Source of the DNA: Micromonospora tarapacensis
GTDB lineage: Bacteria > Actinomycetota > Actinomycetes > Mycobacteriales > Micromonosporaceae
NCBI RefSeq assembly: GCF_019697375.1
Contig: NZ_JAHCDI010000004.1
Coordinates: 3,831,324 to 3,895,323, forward strand
Length of the DNA: 64,000 nt
Direction of reading: 5' to 3'
Under the pieces are notes generated by a model. It searched no databases. It was not told the DNA's origin and saw only the letters and a program-made list of their open reading frames with translations. A program made the position numbers and the translations under genes. How positions within the stretch are numbered: position 1 is the first letter of the stretch; every line of letters starts with the position of its first letter. Below, piece by piece: positions 46,261-58,213 of this stretch.

Positions 46261-47432
46261 GCGCGGGCAGCCTGCTGGTGGACAACATCGGTGAACTGGT
46301 CACCAACGACCCCGGCCGGGGCGAGGGCGGTCCGCTGGGGATCCGGCGGCGGGTCGCGGTGCTCGTCGAGGACGGCGAGGTGGCCTGGATCGGCCCGGCC
46401 GTCGACGCGCCGGCCGCGGACCGCCGCGTCGACGCGGGCGGGGCCGCGGTGCTGCCCGGCTTCGTGGACAGCCACGCCCACCTGGTCTTCGCCGGCGACC
46501 GGGCCACCGAGTTCGCCGCCCGGATGGCCGGGCGGCCGTACACCGGCGGTGGCATCCGGACCACGGTCGGCGCCACCCGCGCCGCGAGCGACGGCGAGCT
46601 GCGGGCCACCGTGCGCCGGCTGCACGCGGAGGCGTCGCGACAGGGCACCACCACGATCGAGATCAAGAGCGGGTACGGCTTGACCGTCGCCGACGAGGCC
46701 CGCTCGCTGCGGATCGCCGCCGAGGTGACCGCGGAGACCACCTTCCTCGGCGCGCACGTGGTCCCGGCCGAGTACGCCGACCGACCCGACGAGTACGTGG
46801 GACTGGTCTGCGGGCCGATGCTGGCCGCCGCCGCCCCGCACGCCCGCTGGATCGACGTGTTCTGCGAGCGGGGCGCCTTCGACGCCGACCACGCCCGCGC
46901 GATCCTGACCTGCGGGCAGGCGGTGGGGCTGGGCGTGCGGGTGCACGCCAACCAGCTGAGCCCCGGTCCGGGCGTGCGGCTCGGGGTGGAGCTGGGCGCG
47001 GCCAGCGTCGATCACTGCACCCACCTGGCCGACGCCGACGTCGACGCGCTGGCCGGCGCGGAGACCGTGGCCACCCTGCTGCCCGGCGCCGAGTTCTCCA
47101 CCCGGTCGCCGTATCCGGACGCCCGGCGGCTGCTCGACGCCGGGGTCACCGTGGCCCTGGCCACCGACTGCAACCCCGGCTCGTCGTACACCTCGTCGAT
47201 GCCGTTCTGCGTCGCGCTGGCCGTCCGCGAGATGCGGATGACCCCGGCGGAGGCCGTCTGGGCCGCGACCGCCGGCGGCGCGCGGGCGCTGCGCCGCGAC
47301 GACATCGGCGTGCTGCGGCCCGGCGCCCGGGCCGACCTGATCATCCTCGACGCGCCGTCCCACCTGCACCTGGCCTACCGGCCCGGAGTTCCCCTGATCC
47401 GCCGGGTCCTGCACAACGGAGTACCGCGATGA
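46257..47432 (+). CDS. hutI: Imidazolonepropionase
   Basis: A 391-residue metal-dependent amidohydrolase for the third step of histidine degradation, opening imidazolonepropionate to formimidoylglutamate. [23 protein letters not shown] is the HxH metal motif with the family's [39 protein letters not shown] and [18 protein letters not shown] supply the other His and Asp. GTG start overlapping hutF's stop; ATGA-type overlap with hutH. Confidence 0.95.
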   Translation: MSAGSLLVDNIGELVTNDPGRGEGGPLGIRRRVAVLVEDGEVAWIGPAVDAPAADRRVDAGGAAVLPGFVDSHAHLVFAGDRATEFAARMAGRPYTGGGIRTTVGATRAASDGELRATVRRLHAEASRQGTTTIEIKSGYGLTVADEARSLRIAAEVTAETTFLGAHVVPAEYADRPDEYVGLVCGPMLAAAAPHARWIDVFCERGAFDADHARAILTCGQAVGLGVRVHANQLSPGPGVRLGVELGAASVDHCTHLADADVDALAGAETVATLLPGAEFSTRSPYPDARRLLDAGVTVALATDCNPGSSYTSSMPFCVALAVREMRMTPAEAVWAATAGGARALRRDDIGVLRPGARADLIILDAPSHLHLAYRPGVPLIRRVLHNGVPR

Positions 47433-48964
47433 CCGTGACCATCCAGCCCACCGGGATCTCCCCCACCGACGTGCTCGCCGTGGCGCGCGGCGGCGCCAAG
47501 GTCGTCCTCGATCCGGCCGCCGTCGACGCGATGGCGACCAGCCGGTCCATCGTGGACGGGATCGAGGCCGCCGGCCGTCCCGTGTACGGCGTCTCCACGG
47601 GCTTCGGTGCCCTCGCCAACACCTTCGTCGCCCCCGAGCGCCGGGCCGAGTTGCAGCACGCACTGATCCGCTCGCACGCCGCCGGGGTGGGCGCGCCGAT
47701 GCCGCGCGAGGTGGTGCGGGCGATGATGCTGCTGCGGGCCCGCTCGCTGGCCCTGGGCCGCTCCGGGGTGCGCCCGCTTGTCGCCGCCGCGCTGGTGGAC
47801 CTGCTCAACCACGACGTCACCCCGTGGGTGCCGGAACACGGGTCGCTGGGCGCCTCCGGTGACCTGGCGCCGTTGGCGCACTGCGCGCTGGTGCTGCTCG
47901 GCGAGGGCTGGGTGCTCGGCCCGGCCGGCGAACGGGTACCCGCCGCGGACGCCGTGCGCCGGGCCGGCCTCACCCCGGTGCAGCTGGCCGCCAAGGAGGG
48001 GCTGGCGCTGATCAACGGCACCGACGGCATGCTCGGCATGCTGCTGCTGGCGATCCACGACGCGGCACACCTGTTCACCATGGCCGACGTGACCGCCGCG
48101 CTGGCCATCGAGGCGATGCTCGGCTCGGAACGGCCGTTCCGGCCGGAGTTGCACGCCATCCGCCCGCACCCCGGTCAGGGCGTCTCGGCGGCGAACATCC
48201 ACCGGTTGTTGCAGGAGTCGGCGGTGATGGACTCGCACCGCGACGACCTGGCGCACGCGGTCCAGGACGCCTACTCGATGCGCTGCGCACCGCAGGTCGC
48301 CGGCGCGGCCCGGGACACCCTGGACTTCGTCCGCACCGTCGCCGCCCGGGAGTTGGTCTCGGTGGTGGACAACCCGGTGGTGCTCACCGACGGCCAGGTG
48401 GAGTCGACCGGCAACTTCCACGGCGCACCGCTGGGCTTCGGGGCGGACTTCCTGGCCATCGCCGCCGCCGAGGTGGGCGCGATCTCCGAACGCCGGGTGG
48501 ACCGGCTGCTCGACGTCACCCGTTCCCGGGACCTGCCGGCGTTCCTCTCCCCCGACGCGGGAGTCAACTCCGGCCTGATGATCGCCCAGTACACGGCGGC
48601 CGGCATCGTCGCGGAGAATCGCCGCCTCGCCGCGCCCGCCTCGGTGGACTCGCTGCCCACCAGCGGCATGCAGGAGGACCACGTCTCGATGGGCTGGGCG
48701 GCGGCCAAGAAGCTGCGCACCGTCCTGGACAACCTGACCAGCCTGCTCGCGGTGGAGCTGCTCGCCGGCGTACGCGGGTTGCAGCTGCGGGCGCCGCTGA
48801 CGCCGTCGCCGGCCGGCCGGGCGGCGATCGCGGCGCTGGGCGACATCGTCGGTGAGCCCGGCCCGGACGTCTTCCTCGCCCCGCTGATGGAAGCCGCCCG
48901 CGCCGTGGTGGCCAGCCCCGACCTCCGCGCCGCCATCGAAGTCGAGCTGGGTCCGCTCGGCTAG
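47429..48964 (+). CDS. hutH: Histidine ammonia-lyase
   Basis: A 511-residue enzyme that deaminates L-histidine to urocanate, the first step of the pathway. [14 protein letters not shown] contains the Ala-Ser-Gly that cyclises to the MIO cofactor (about 145-147). [15 protein letters not shown] provides the catalytic Tyr, and [29 protein letters not shown]-like [11 protein letters not shown] and [11 protein letters not shown] are conserved. It is the last gene of the operon, with stop 12 bases from the convergent rdgB. Confidence 0.96.
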   Translation: MTVTIQPTGISPTDVLAVARGGAKVVLDPAAVDAMATSRSIVDGIEAAGRPVYGVSTGFGALANTFVAPERRAELQHALIRSHAAGVGAPMPREVVRAMMLLRARSLALGRSGVRPLVAAALVDLLNHDVTPWVPEHGSLGASGDLAPLAHCALVLLGEGWVLGPAGERVPAADAVRRAGLTPVQLAAKEGLALINGTDGMLGMLLLAIHDAAHLFTMADVTAALAIEAMLGSERPFRPELHAIRPHPGQGVSAANIHRLLQESAVMDSHRDDLAHAVQDAYSMRCAPQVAGAARDTLDFVRTVAARELVSVVDNPVVLTDGQVESTGNFHGAPLGFGADFLAIAAAEVGAISERRVDRLLDVTRSRDLPAFLSPDAGVNSGLMIAQYTAAGIVAENRRLAAPASVDSLPTSGMQEDHVSMGWAAAKKLRTVLDNLTSLLAVELLAGVRGLQLRAPLTPSPAGRAAIAALGDIVGEPGPDVFLAPLMEAARAVVASPDLRAAIEVELGPLG

Positions 48965-48976
48965 CCGGCCGGGTGG

Positions 48977-49594
48977 TCAGGGTGTGGGTGGGAGCACCTT
49001 GGCGACCAGGGCGGCCAGCTCGCGCAGCGCCTTGCCGCGGTGGCTGATGGCGTCCTTCTCCTCCGGGGTCAGCTCGGCGTTGGTGCGGTCCTGGCCGTCG
49101 CCGAGGAAGATCGGGTCGTAACCGAAGCCGCCGTCGCCACGCGGGGCGCGCAGCAGCCGACCCGCCTGCCGGCCGTCGACCAGGTGCTCCTTGCCGCCGG
49201 GCAGCACCAGTGCGACCGTGCAGACGAAGGAGGCGCCCCGGTGCTCGTCCGGCACGTCGCCGATCTGGTCGAGGACCAGTTGGAGGTTGGCCTGGTCGTC
49301 ACCGTGCCGGCCGGCCCAGCGGGCGCTGAACACCCCCGGCATCCCGTTGAGCGCGTCGACGGCCAGCCCGGAGTCGTCGGCGATCGTCGGCAGACCGGTA
49401 CGCCGGCAGCCCTCCCGCGCCTTGATCAGCGCGTTCTCGCCGAAGGTCAGCCCGGTCTCCGGCAGCTCCGGATAGGCCTCGACGTCGTCCAGCCCGATCA
49501 GGGCGACCCGGTGCGCGCCCAGCGCCCCGTCCAGGATCCGCTGCAGCTCGATCAGCTTCTTGCGGTTCCGGGTGGCGAGCAGGACTGTGTTCAT
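48977..49594 (-). CDS. rdgB: Non-canonical purine NTP pyrophosphatase (RdgB/HAM1)
   Basis: A 205-residue house-cleaning enzyme that hydrolyses ITP, dITP and XTP to monophosphates. [17 protein letters not shown] is the phosphate-binding opening. [62 protein letters not shown] and [14 protein letters not shown] are family signatures. Its ATG overlaps the rph stop (ATGA), the usual rph-rdgB pairing. Confidence 0.96.
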   Translation of the reverse strand: MNTVLLATRNRKKLIELQRILDGALGAHRVALIGLDDVEAYPELPETGLTFGENALIKAREGCRRTGLPTIADDSGLAVDALNGMPGVFSARWAGRHGDDQANLQLVLDQIGDVPDEHRGASFVCTVALVLPGGKEHLVDGRQAGRLLRAPRGDGGFGYDPIFLGDGQDRTNAELTPEEKDAISHRGKALRELAALVAKVLPPTP

Positions 49595-50319
49595 GGGGTG
49601 AGCGCCTTCCGCTGGGCTTCGGCGAGGTCAAGACAACCGAGGACGGCCAGGTCGAGCAGGTCGTCGAGCTGCTTGCGGGCGAACACGCCGGCCTCGCCGG
49701 TGCCCTGCACCTCGACGAAGTCCCCGGTGCCGGTGCAGACCACGTTCATGTCGACCTCGGCGGCCACATCCTCCTCGTAACACAGGTCCAGCCGCGGCGC
49801 GCCGTCGATCACGCCGACGCTGATCGCGGCCACCGAACGGTGCATCACGTTCTCCGGCTTGCCGGCCAGCGCCTTACGTGCGGCGAGCCAGCTCACCGCG
49901 TCGTGCAGCGCCACGTAGGCGCCGGTGATCGCCGCGGTCCGGGTGCCGCCGTCGGCCTGTAGGACGTCGCAGTCGAGCACGATCGAGTTCTCGCCGAGCG
50001 CCTTGAGGTCGACGGCCGCCCGCAGACTCCGGCCGACCAGCCGGGAGATCTCGTGGGTACGCCCACCGACCCGGCCCTTGACACTCTCCCGGTCGGAGCG
50101 GGTGTTGGTGGCCCGGGGCAGCATCGCGTACTCCGCGGTGACCCAGCCCTGGCCGGAACCACGGCGCCAGCGGGGCACGCCCTCCGTCACGCTCGCGGTG
50201 CAGAGCACCCGCGTCGCGCCGAACTCGACCAGCACCGACCCCTCCGGATGGGTGCTCCAGCCACGGGTCAGGGTCACGGGTCGAAGTTGGTCGGGTCGCC
50301 GCCCGTCAGGTCGCGCCAT
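49591..50319 (-). CDS. rph: Ribonuclease PH
   Basis: A 242-residue phosphorolytic 3'->5' exoribonuclease for tRNA 3'-end trimming. [95 protein letters not shown] and [13 protein letters not shown] match along the whole length, including phosphate-binding Arg residues. It is the first gene of a two-gene unit with rdgB. Confidence 0.96.
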   Translation of the reverse strand: MARPDGRRPDQLRPVTLTRGWSTHPEGSVLVEFGATRVLCTASVTEGVPRWRRGSGQGWVTAEYAMLPRATNTRSDRESVKGRVGGRTHEISRLVGRSLRAAVDLKALGENSIVLDCDVLQADGGTRTAAITGAYVALHDAVSWLAARKALAGKPENVMHRSVAAISVGVIDGAPRLDLCYEEDVAAEVDMNVVCTGTGDFVEVQGTGEAGVFARKQLDDLLDLAVLGCLDLAEAQRKALTP

Positions 50320-50392
50320 GCCTGCACCCTATGCGGTGCGCCGAGCGGACCGAGCCCGGGTGCCGCTCAGCCGCGCCGACCGGCCGCCTGGA

Positions 50393-51571
50393 TCACCGGG
50401 AGGTGACCGTCAACGACGGATCGCCGGACGGCTGACCGGTGTCGATGCCGTGCGCGCGCAGGAAGCCGGTGACCGCGCCCGGCCAGCCGAACTCCTCGGC
50501 CCGGCGACGGGCAGCCGTGCGCCGATCCACCTCGGACCGTTCCAGCAGACGCACCACGGCCGCGGCGATCGCCGACGGCGTGCCGTCGGCGGCCCGCCCG
50601 CCCGGCCCGATCACCTCGGGCAGGGCACTGGCGGCGTTGGCCACCACCGGGGTGCCGCTGGCGAGCGCCTCCAGGCCGGCCAGGCCGAAGGTCTCCACCG
50701 GGCCGGGCGCCAGCACCACATCCGCCGTGGCGAGCAGCGCCGCGAGGGTCGCCCGGTCCGGCAGGAAGCCGGTGAAGTGCACCGGCAGGCCCGCCGCACG
50801 CCGGGCCAGCGCCGGCCGCAGCGGCCCGTCGCCGGCCATCACCAGCACCGCGGGCACGCCGTCGGCACGCAGCCGGGCGAGGGCGGCCAGCGCCAGCTCG
50901 GGGCGCTTCTCCACGGACAGCCGGGCACAGTGCACCAGCAGCACCTCGGTGTGGTCGGCGTAGCGCTCGCGCAGCACCGGGTCGGCGCGCCGGGGATGGA
51001 AGGTGGACAGGTCGACGCCGAGCGGCACCAGGTCGGCGCCCGGCCCGTCGAGCCGGTCGAACTCCTCGGCCGCCCACCGGGTGGTGCAGACGACCCGGTC
51101 GTAGCGGCGCAGGGTCTCCCGGTTGAGCCGGTCCGCGACCTGCCGGGCGGCGGCATCCGGCAGCCGCCACTGGCCGAGCAGGCCGGTCAGGCTCTCGTGG
51201 GAGACCATCACCGACGGCACCCCGTGCGCACCGGCCCAGCGGCCGATCCAGCGCAGGGTGCTGCGGTCGGAGACCTCCAGCCGATCAGGGGCCAGGTCGC
51301 CCAGGACCCGGGCCAGCCGCCGCCGGTCGGTCAGCACCCGGTAGCCACCGGTGCCGGGCAGCTCCGGGCCGGGCAGCGTGACCTCGCGGCCCCAGGGGCG
51401 ACGGGTGTCGCCGTACCTGCTGCCGGGAAGGACCAGCACCGGCTCGTGCCCGGCGGCGAGGTAGCCCTCGCCGAGGTGTCGCAGCGCGGTCCGCAGGCCA
51501 CCGGAGCGGCCGGTCACGAAGTTGGCCACCCGGACGATCCGTGCCGGCCGGGCGGTGGTGGTCGTCCTCAC
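50393..51571 (-). CDS. GT4-family glycosyltransferase
   Basis: A 392-residue GT-B enzyme. RIVRVANFVTGRSGGLRTALRHLGEGYLAAGHEP opens the acceptor domain, VMVSHESLTG follows, and the donor domain has CARLSVEKRPELALAALARL, VMAGDGPLR and VLAPGPVETFGLAGLEALASGTPVVA (E-x7-E). Its ATG overlaps the stop of the next GT4 gene upstream (51568-51571), so the two act together. Such pairs in actinobacteria make glycolipids or lipoglycans with GDP-mannose; the exact product is unknown. Confidence 0.86.
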   Translation of the reverse strand: MRTTTTARPARIVRVANFVTGRSGGLRTALRHLGEGYLAAGHEPVLVLPGSRYGDTRRPWGREVTLPGPELPGTGGYRVLTDRRRLARVLGDLAPDRLEVSDRSTLRWIGRWAGAHGVPSVMVSHESLTGLLGQWRLPDAAARQVADRLNRETLRRYDRVVCTTRWAAEEFDRLDGPGADLVPLGVDLSTFHPRRADPVLRERYADHTEVLLVHCARLSVEKRPELALAALARLRADGVPAVLVMAGDGPLRPALARRAAGLPVHFTGFLPDRATLAALLATADVVLAPGPVETFGLAGLEALASGTPVVANAASALPEVIGPGGRAADGTPSAIAAAVVRLLERSEVDRRTAARRRAEEFGWPGAVTGFLRAHGIDTGQPSGDPSLTVTSR

Positions 51572-52707
51572 GCCGACAGGCCCATCGCCGGCATCCCGGC
51601 CAGCACCGCCTCGTAGTGCCCGATCAGCTCGTCGCCGACGGCGCTCCAGCTGCGCCGGGCGACCGCCGCCCGGGCGGCCCGGCCGTACTCCGCGCGGCGG
51701 CTGTGGTCAGCGGCCAGTTCCGCCACGGCGGCGGCGAGGGTCTCGCCGTCCTCCGGCGGCACGAGCAGCCCGGTGACGCCGGAGTCGACCAGGTCGACCG
51801 GTCCGCCGCTGGCCGGCGCGACCACCGGTACCCCGCTGGCGAGCGCCTCCTGGACGGTCTGGCCGAACGTCTCGTGCGGGCCGGTGTGCACGAACACGTC
51901 GAGGCTGGCGTAGAACCGGGCCAGGGCGTCGCCGTGCTGGACGCCGAGGAAGCGGACGCCGGGCAGGTCCCGTTCGAGCTGGCGGCGGGCCGGACCGTCG
52001 CCGGCGACGACGACCCGGACGCCGGGCAGCCGGGCGGTGGCGGCGAGCAGCTCGACCCGCTTCTCCGGGGCCAGCCGCCCGACGTAGCCCACCAGGAGTT
52101 CACCGCCGGGCGCGAACGTCCGGCGCAGGTCGGGGCAGCGCCTGTCGGGGTGGAAGCGCTCGGCGTCGACACCCCGGCGCCACAGCCAGACCCGCTGCAC
52201 CCCGTGGGCGGCGAGGTCGGCGGCGGCCCAGGTCGAGGGGGCCAGGGTGCGCCACGCCGAATTGTGGATCTCCCGCAGGCGCCGCCAGGCCGCGGCCTCG
52301 CCCCAGCCGACCCGGTAGGCGCGGGCATAGGCGGCGACGTCGGTCTGGTAGACGGCGATGGTGGGTAACCCGTGCCGGGCCGCGAGCACGGCCGCGCGGC
52401 TGCCGAGGATGAACGGGCTGGCCAGGTGCACCACGTCGGGTGCGTGTTCCAGCAGCACGCCGGCCAGCCGGTTGTTCGTCGGCACGCCGAGCCGGAAGCC
52501 CTGGTAGCGCGGCAGCGGCACGCTCGGGATACGGACCACCGGGTAGGGATACCGGTCGGTGTCACGACTCAGCGTCCCCGGCGGGGCGGGCGCGATCACC
52601 AGCGGCTGGTGGCCGCGGGCGACGAGGTGCTCGGCGGCCCGCACGACCGAGTTGGCGACACCGTTGACGTCCGGCGGGAACGACTCGGTCACGATGGCGA
52701 TCCGCAT
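51568..52707 (-). CDS. GT4-family glycosyltransferase, MgtA-like (GDP-mannose-dependent)
   Basis: A 379-residue GT-B enzyme. MRIAIVTESFPPDVNGVANSVVRAAEHL and FRLGVPTNNRL closely recall corynebacterial MgtA and GDP-mannose-dependent alpha-mannosyltransferases. LWRRGVDAERFHP, GYVGRLAPEKRVELL, VVAGDGPARRQLE and HTGPHETFGQTVQEALASGVPVVAP complete the donor site. ATG 52707 has GGGAGGC upstream; an earlier in-frame start lacks a site. It is coupled to the next GT4 gene. MgtA-type enzymes mannosylate a glucuronosyl- or inositol-based lipid anchor. Confidence 0.86.
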   Translation of the reverse strand: MRIAIVTESFPPDVNGVANSVVRAAEHLVARGHQPLVIAPAPPGTLSRDTDRYPYPVVRIPSVPLPRYQGFRLGVPTNNRLAGVLLEHAPDVVHLASPFILGSRAAVLAARHGLPTIAVYQTDVAAYARAYRVGWGEAAAWRRLREIHNSAWRTLAPSTWAAADLAAHGVQRVWLWRRGVDAERFHPDRRCPDLRRTFAPGGELLVGYVGRLAPEKRVELLAATARLPGVRVVVAGDGPARRQLERDLPGVRFLGVQHGDALARFYASLDVFVHTGPHETFGQTVQEALASGVPVVAPASGGPVDLVDSGVTGLLVPPEDGETLAAAVAELAADHSRRAEYGRAARAAVARRSWSAVGDELIGHYEAVLAGMPAMGLSA

Positions 52708-52797
52708 GCCTCCCACCGTGGGGGCACCAGCGAAGATCCAGGAGACGTCCGGCTGACGGGCCGGCGAACAGTGCGGCACGAACCCGCGTCGGGCCGG

Positions 52798-53544
52798 TCA
52801 GATCTCGTAGCTGGCGCCGGGGCGGACCACTTCCAGCGGGCCGGCGTACGCGGCGGAGGCGGCGGCGACCGTGTGCGCCTCACTGCCCCAGGCGGGGACG
52901 AGGTGGGTCAGCAGCAACCGCCCGACGTTGGCCTTCGACGCCGCCTCGCCCGCCTCCCCGCCGGTGAGGTGCAGGTCCGGCGGGTTGTCGACGCCGTCGA
53001 GGTAGCTGGCCTCGCAGAGGAAGACGTCGGCGTTCTGCGCCAGGCGCAGCAGGGACTCGCAGGGGGCGGTGTCCGAGGAGTAGCAGAGCACCCGCCCGCC
53101 GTGTTCCAGGCGCACCCCGTAGGTCTCCACCGGATGCAGCACCCGGTCGACGGTGACGCTGAACGGGCCGATCGGGAAGGTGCCGGGTTGCAGCGCATAG
53201 AACTGGTACACGTCCTCGACCGTGCTGTCCTCCTGCCCGTACGCGGCGGCGAGCCGGTCCGGGGCGCCGGCCGGGGCGTAGACCGGCAGCGGCGGGTAGG
53301 GGCCGTCCGGTGCGTACCGTCGCACCACCACGTACGTCGCGGCGTCGAGGATGTGGTCGCAGTGCAGGTGGGTCAGGAGGATCGCGTCGGGGGCGTGCAG
53401 CCCGGCGTAACGCTGCAGGGTGGACAGCGAGCCCGAGCCGAAGTCGACCAGGAGCCGGAAGTCCTCGGCCTCGACCAGATAGGCCGAGCAGGGGGACTCG
53501 GGTCCGGGGAAGCTGCCCGCACAGCCCAGGACGGTCAGTCGCAT
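52798..53544 (-). CDS. MBL-fold metal-dependent hydrolase
   Basis: A 248-residue metallo-beta-lactamase-fold protein resembling RNase Z-like/cyclic phosphodiesterase members. LTVLGCAGSFPGPESPCSAYLV opens it, LLTHLHCDHILDA is the HxHxDH zinc motif (about 58-64), RVLCYSSDTAPCESLL and FLCEASY follow, and LLLTHLVPAW holds the final His. Unlike classic RNase Z it lacks the long exosite arm, so phosphodiesterase action on a small substrate is more likely. An imperfect hairpin precedes the start codon by about 24 bases. Confidence 0.85.
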   Translation of the reverse strand: MRLTVLGCAGSFPGPESPCSAYLVEAEDFRLLVDFGSGSLSTLQRYAGLHAPDAILLTHLHCDHILDAATYVVVRRYAPDGPYPPLPVYAPAGAPDRLAAAYGQEDSTVEDVYQFYALQPGTFPIGPFSVTVDRVLHPVETYGVRLEHGGRVLCYSSDTAPCESLLRLAQNADVFLCEASYLDGVDNPPDLHLTGGEAGEAASKANVGRLLLTHLVPAWGSEAHTVAAASAAYAGPLEVVRPGASYEI

Positions 53545-53567
53545 CGAGTTGTCTCGCTGTCACGGTA

Positions 53568-53610
53568 GGTAGTGATCGTGCTGGCCGCCGCTCCGGCCAT
53601 GATCACTACC
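53568..53610. repeat. Compound inverted repeat upstream of the MBL gene
   Basis: GGTAGTGATC (53568-53577) pairs with GATCACTACC (53601-53610); an inner TGGCCG / CGGCCA stem sits between them. It lies just 5' of the minus-strand MBL gene. No T-run is present; it could be an operator, leader structure or terminator. Confidence 0.55.
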
Positions 53611-53754
53611 GACGCGTACGCCACGCTGCGCAGCCTACGCCCGCCCACGCGAGGGCAAGAATGATCTGCTGGAAGTTGTCATCAACGTGACACCGGGTTT
53701 CGGCCGTCCGATCGAGTCCCACTCACCGGAGTGGCCGGTCCGGACGGACCGACG

Positions 53755-53793
53755 CGACGAGGGCCACCGGCGGCCTGCCGGTGACCCTCGTCG
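53755..53793 (-). terminator. Hairpin terminator after the cysteine synthase gene
   Basis: A 17-bp stem with one mismatch (CGACGAGGGCCACCGGC / GCCGGTGACCCTCGTCG), 5-base loop, lies 20 bases past the stop of the minus-strand cysM gene. Confidence 0.7.
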
Positions 53794-53812
53794 ATGCCAC
53801 TCCCCGCGCAGG

Positions 53813-55210
<1,398 letters not shown>

Positions 55211-55699
55211 TCAGCGGCCCGAACACTCGTAGTCGACCGTCGCCGGGCTCTGCCCGAACATGTAGGACTGCACGGCGTGCGGATCCACCCCGGCGTCGAG
55301 GATCCGCACCGGCTCCTCCGTCACCACGCCGTCCACGATCCGGAAGGAGCGGATCTCCTCGGTGTCGGGCTCGCGGGTGGAGACGAGCAGGTAGTGCGCG
55401 CCCGGCTCACCGGCGAAGGAGATGTCCGTCCGCGACGGGTACGCCTCGGTGGCGGTGTGCGAGTGGTAGATGACGATGGGCTCTTCGTCCCCGTCGTCCA
55501 TCTCACGCCAGACCCGCAGCTGCTCCATCGAGTCGAACTCGTAGAAGGTCATCGAGCGGGCGGCGTTCTCCATCGGGATGTGCCGGGTCGGCGTGTCACT
55601 GCCGACGGGGCCGGCCACCACGCCACAGGCCTCGTCGGGATGATCCCGGCGGGCGTGGGCGACGATCGCGTCGACGATCGACCGGTCGATGCTCAGCAC
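55211..55699 (-). CDS. mec: JAMM-type metallopeptidase (Mec, CysO-cysteine hydrolase)
   Basis: A 162-residue M67 peptidase. VIYHSHTATEAYPSRTDISFAG carries the JAMM signature HxH-(x)7-S-x-x-D, and the catalytic Glu is in DEACGVVAG. Mycobacterial Mec releases cysteine from the CysO-cysteine adduct. Order on the minus strand is mec-cysO-cysM, the standard cysteine pathway cluster. It may also trim the extended CysO of this strain. Confidence 0.92.
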   Translation of the reverse strand: MLSIDRSIVDAIVAHARRDHPDEACGVVAGPVGSDTPTRHIPMENAARSMTFYEFDSMEQLRVWREMDDGDEEPIVIYHSHTATEAYPSRTDISFAGEPGAHYLLVSTREPDTEEIRSFRIVDGVVTEEPVRILDAGVDPHAVQSYMFGQSPATVDYECSGR

Positions 55700-55753
55700 G
55701 CCGCCAAGCGTAGCGCCCGGCGGCGGCCAACCGCGAGGCGGCGCCGGTCACAG

Positions 55754-56254
55754 TCAGTCGATCAAGGCGTTGAGCAGGGATTCCTGGAGGTAGCCAAGAT
55801 AGGCGTAGACCGAAAGCTGGAACACCCGGCTGGAGGTCGGATCGTCGGAGACCGCGTCGTCGAGTTCCACGCCCAGGTCCGTCCCGTCCTTGATCTCCAG
55901 CCGGACGCCCATCGCCAGCCGGGCGTCGTTGAGTGCCCGCAGCCACGCCTCGGCCGCCTCGGCGTCAAGGCGCACCTCCCCGCCGCTGTCGCCGGGCAAC
56001 GCGGCCAGGATCGCCCCGGCCTGATCGATCTTGCTGGTCTTCAGGTCGCCCTCGGTGTACCGGCGGAACTCCGCGGTGCCCGTCGCGTCGTCGGGGTACG
56101 CCTCGGGGAAGAGCCGGCACACGACCGGGTCGGAGTGGTCGAAGCCCTCGGTGAGCAGGCCGACCACCTCGGAGGCGACCTTGCGGAGCACCCGCACCTC
56201 GTCCATGGCGAAGGTGGCGACGTACCGGTCACCCCGGCGGCGGAACATGCTCAC
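55754..56254 (-). CDS. DUF2017-family protein
   Basis: A 166-residue, mostly helical cytoplasmic protein: [69 protein letters not shown], and a C-terminal [17 protein letters not shown], all typical of DUF2017. Its function is unknown, but it is almost always directly after clpS in actinobacteria, so a link to Clp proteolysis is plausible. GTG 56254 overlaps the clpS stop; ATG 56248 is the alternative. Confidence 0.85.
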   Translation of the reverse strand: MSMFRRRGDRYVATFAMDEVRVLRKVASEVVGLLTEGFDHSDPVVCRLFPEAYPDDATGTAEFRRYTEGDLKTSKIDQAGAILAALPGDSGGEVRLDAEAAEAWLRALNDARLAMGVRLEIKDGTDLGVELDDAVSDDPTSSRVFQLSVYAYLGYLQESLLNALID

Positions 56255-56541
56255 GACCGGTCCACCGTCGCCCACAGGCCGTACGCGTGCAGCTGGGAGG
56301 CGTCGTGTTCCATGCGTTCCCGGGCACCGCTGGAGACGACGGCCTTGCCCTTGTGGTGCACGTCCAGCATGAGCTGCTCGGCCCTCTCCCGGCTGTAACC
56401 GAAAAGCTTCTGGAACACCCAGGTCACGTAGGCCATCAGGTTGACCGGGTCGTCCCACACGATCGTCACCCACGGCCGGTCCGAAGCCGGCACCTCATCG
56501 GTGTCCGGAGTCTCGACCGGTGCAACCTGCGGAGCCGCCAT
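56251..56541 (-). CDS. clpS: ATP-dependent Clp protease adaptor ClpS
   Basis: A 96-residue adaptor that delivers N-degron substrates to Clp[49 protein letters not shown] carries the conserved substrate-pocket residues (DDPVN, M and the H66-like HHKG), with [25 protein letters not shown] at the end. ATG at 56541 has GGGAGGC upstream. It overlaps the DUF2017 gene. Confidence 0.95.
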   Translation of the reverse strand: MAAPQVAPVETPDTDEVPASDRPWVTIVWDDPVNLMAYVTWVFQKLFGYSRERAEQLMLDVHHKGKAVVSSGARERMEHDASQLHAYGLWATVDRS

Positions 56542-56656
56542 GCCTCCCATCGTGCCACCGGATCCGCGGAACCGAGGAACCGGAACGCCGGACCGGCCCG
56601 GAACGCCGCCGACGGCCGCGCCGCCACCGCGGCCGGTCACCCGGGCAGCGCACGTG

Positions 56657-56683
56657 CACCCCGCCGGCGCTGCCGGCGGGGTG
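56657..56683 (-). terminator. Hairpin terminator downstream of the dynamin-like GTPase
   Basis: A 12-bp perfect stem CACCCCGCCGGC / GCCGGCGGGGTG with a 3-base loop lies 14 bases after the GTPase stop. Confidence 0.65.
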
Positions 56684-56696
56684 GACGGCGGAACCC

Positions 56697-58213
56697 TCAG
56701 GCGAGCAGGAGGCCGTGTTCGGCGGCATCCGACAGCACCGTGCCGAGCGAGCGGCGGATCGCCTCGAACCGGCGGGCGACCTCCCGCGACAGTTCCAGTT
56801 CGATCTCCCGGAGCGCCCGTTGGGCCCAGGCCCGCGCGGCGCTCGTGTCGTTGTTGCCGGGGGCGCGCCAGTGCTGCCAGCAGCCGCCGGCCAGCGCCAC
56901 CGCGACCGGCGGGAGCACCGCCGCGCGGGCCGGCGCGGGATAGGCGGACAGCACGTCGATCGCCGCGGCGCCGGTCAGCGACGTCACCCCCGCGGAGCTG
57001 GTGACGAGCAGCGCCCGCTCCAGTTCCTGCCCGGTGGTGTCGTCGGCCCAGCCCCAGCGGACCGCCTGCTCGATGCGCCGGCGGACACCCTCCGGCAGCG
57101 GCGTGCCGAAGAGCCGGCCCGCGACGTCGTCCACGAGTTCCCGTGCGTGGTGGTCGCACTGCGCGGTGGCCAGCAGCGACAGCGCCGCCATCTCCCGGTC
57201 GAGCAGCTGGGGAAGGCCGGCGCAACCGACCCCGAAGACGATCTCCTGCACCACCCGCAGGTGCATCTTGGCCAGCTCCAGCGCGAGGTGCTGACGGATG
57301 CGCTGGGCGGCGGTGCGGGCCTGCCGGTCCAACCGCTCGGCCCACTCACCCGGCTCGGCCAGCACCGGCACCCGGCCATGCGCGCCGGGCAACTCGGGCG
57401 GTTCCAGGCTGGCGCGGCGCAGCCCTCGTCCGACGCCCACCCGACCAGCGCCCGCTTCAGGTCGGCCGCACCGCCGCTGACCATCGCGAACCAGCGGGCC
57501 TCGGCCAGCCCGGGCACGGCGGCGAGCAGCGCGGCCCGGTATGCCTCGACGGTGACCGCGACCGGATCCACCGCCGGGCCCCCGGACTCCCCGAACCCTG
57601 CATCGCCGCCGCGCCTCGCCGACCGCCGCCCAACCGTCGACGCCCGGCGTGACCGCGAAGAAGACCCGCACCGCAGTCCCCGCGACCTCGGACAGCAGGC
57701 TCAGCTCGGCTGCGCTGAAGGTCTGGTCCGCCGCGATCACGAACAGGAGCGCGCCGGCCCGACCCACCGCGTCGAGCAGCACGCCGGAGCCGGCCGGACC
57801 CGGCGCGGCGATGTCCGGCGTGTCGACCAGGACGAAGCGTTTCAGCAACGGCTCGGGCAGGCTCAGCTCGACCCGGCGGGGCGGCCTGGCCAGCGCCGGC
57901 CCGGCGGCCGGCAGGTCCGGCCGGTAGGAGTGCGGCAACCGGTAGCCGGGCACGTAGGCGGCCCGGGTGGGTTTCGCGGAGTGGCGCACGACCAGCCAGC
58001 TGCCGGCCGGCGCGGTGAGTATCGCGGCGTCGATCTCCAGCAGTGCGGCGAGCACGCTCGCGCGTCCGGCGGCGGCGGGACCCGCGGCGATCACCGCCAG
58101 CGGCTCGCTCGCGCCGGTGCCGGAGACGCCGAGCCGCTCCGGGAGGGGTCGCGACCAGGCGGCCCGGCCGCGTCGTCGGGCGTGCCGAGGTCGTGAAGAG
58201 GGCCCGGCTTCAT
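56697..58213 (-). pseudogene. Dynamin-like/GTPase family protein, three apparent one-base shifts
   Basis: Repaired, this gives about 505 residues: MKPGPLHDLGTPDDAA (ATG 58213), a GTPase-like core with PLAVIAAGPAAAGRASVLAALL, VDTPDIAAPGPAG (G3-like), LLFVIAADQTFSAAE and VRVFFAVTPG, then a helical part with MDPVAVTVEAYRAALLA in a second frame and [18 protein letters not shown] and [15 protein letters not shown] near the end. The P-loop is degenerate (AGPAAAGRAS instead of GxxxxGKS). Shifts are needed near 58162-58168, 57604-57614 and 57420-57425, all in C/G-rich runs. Clustering suggests sequencing error, but real decay is possible. The protein may be involved in cell division or envelope remodelling; the family is weakly recognised. 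Confidence 0.55.

Noticed and set aside
43796..46951. A 1051-codon open frame on the minus strand across the hut operon
   Set aside because: It is the antisense shadow of intact hut genes; its translation has no recognisable domain, and third-position GC bias supports the plus strand.
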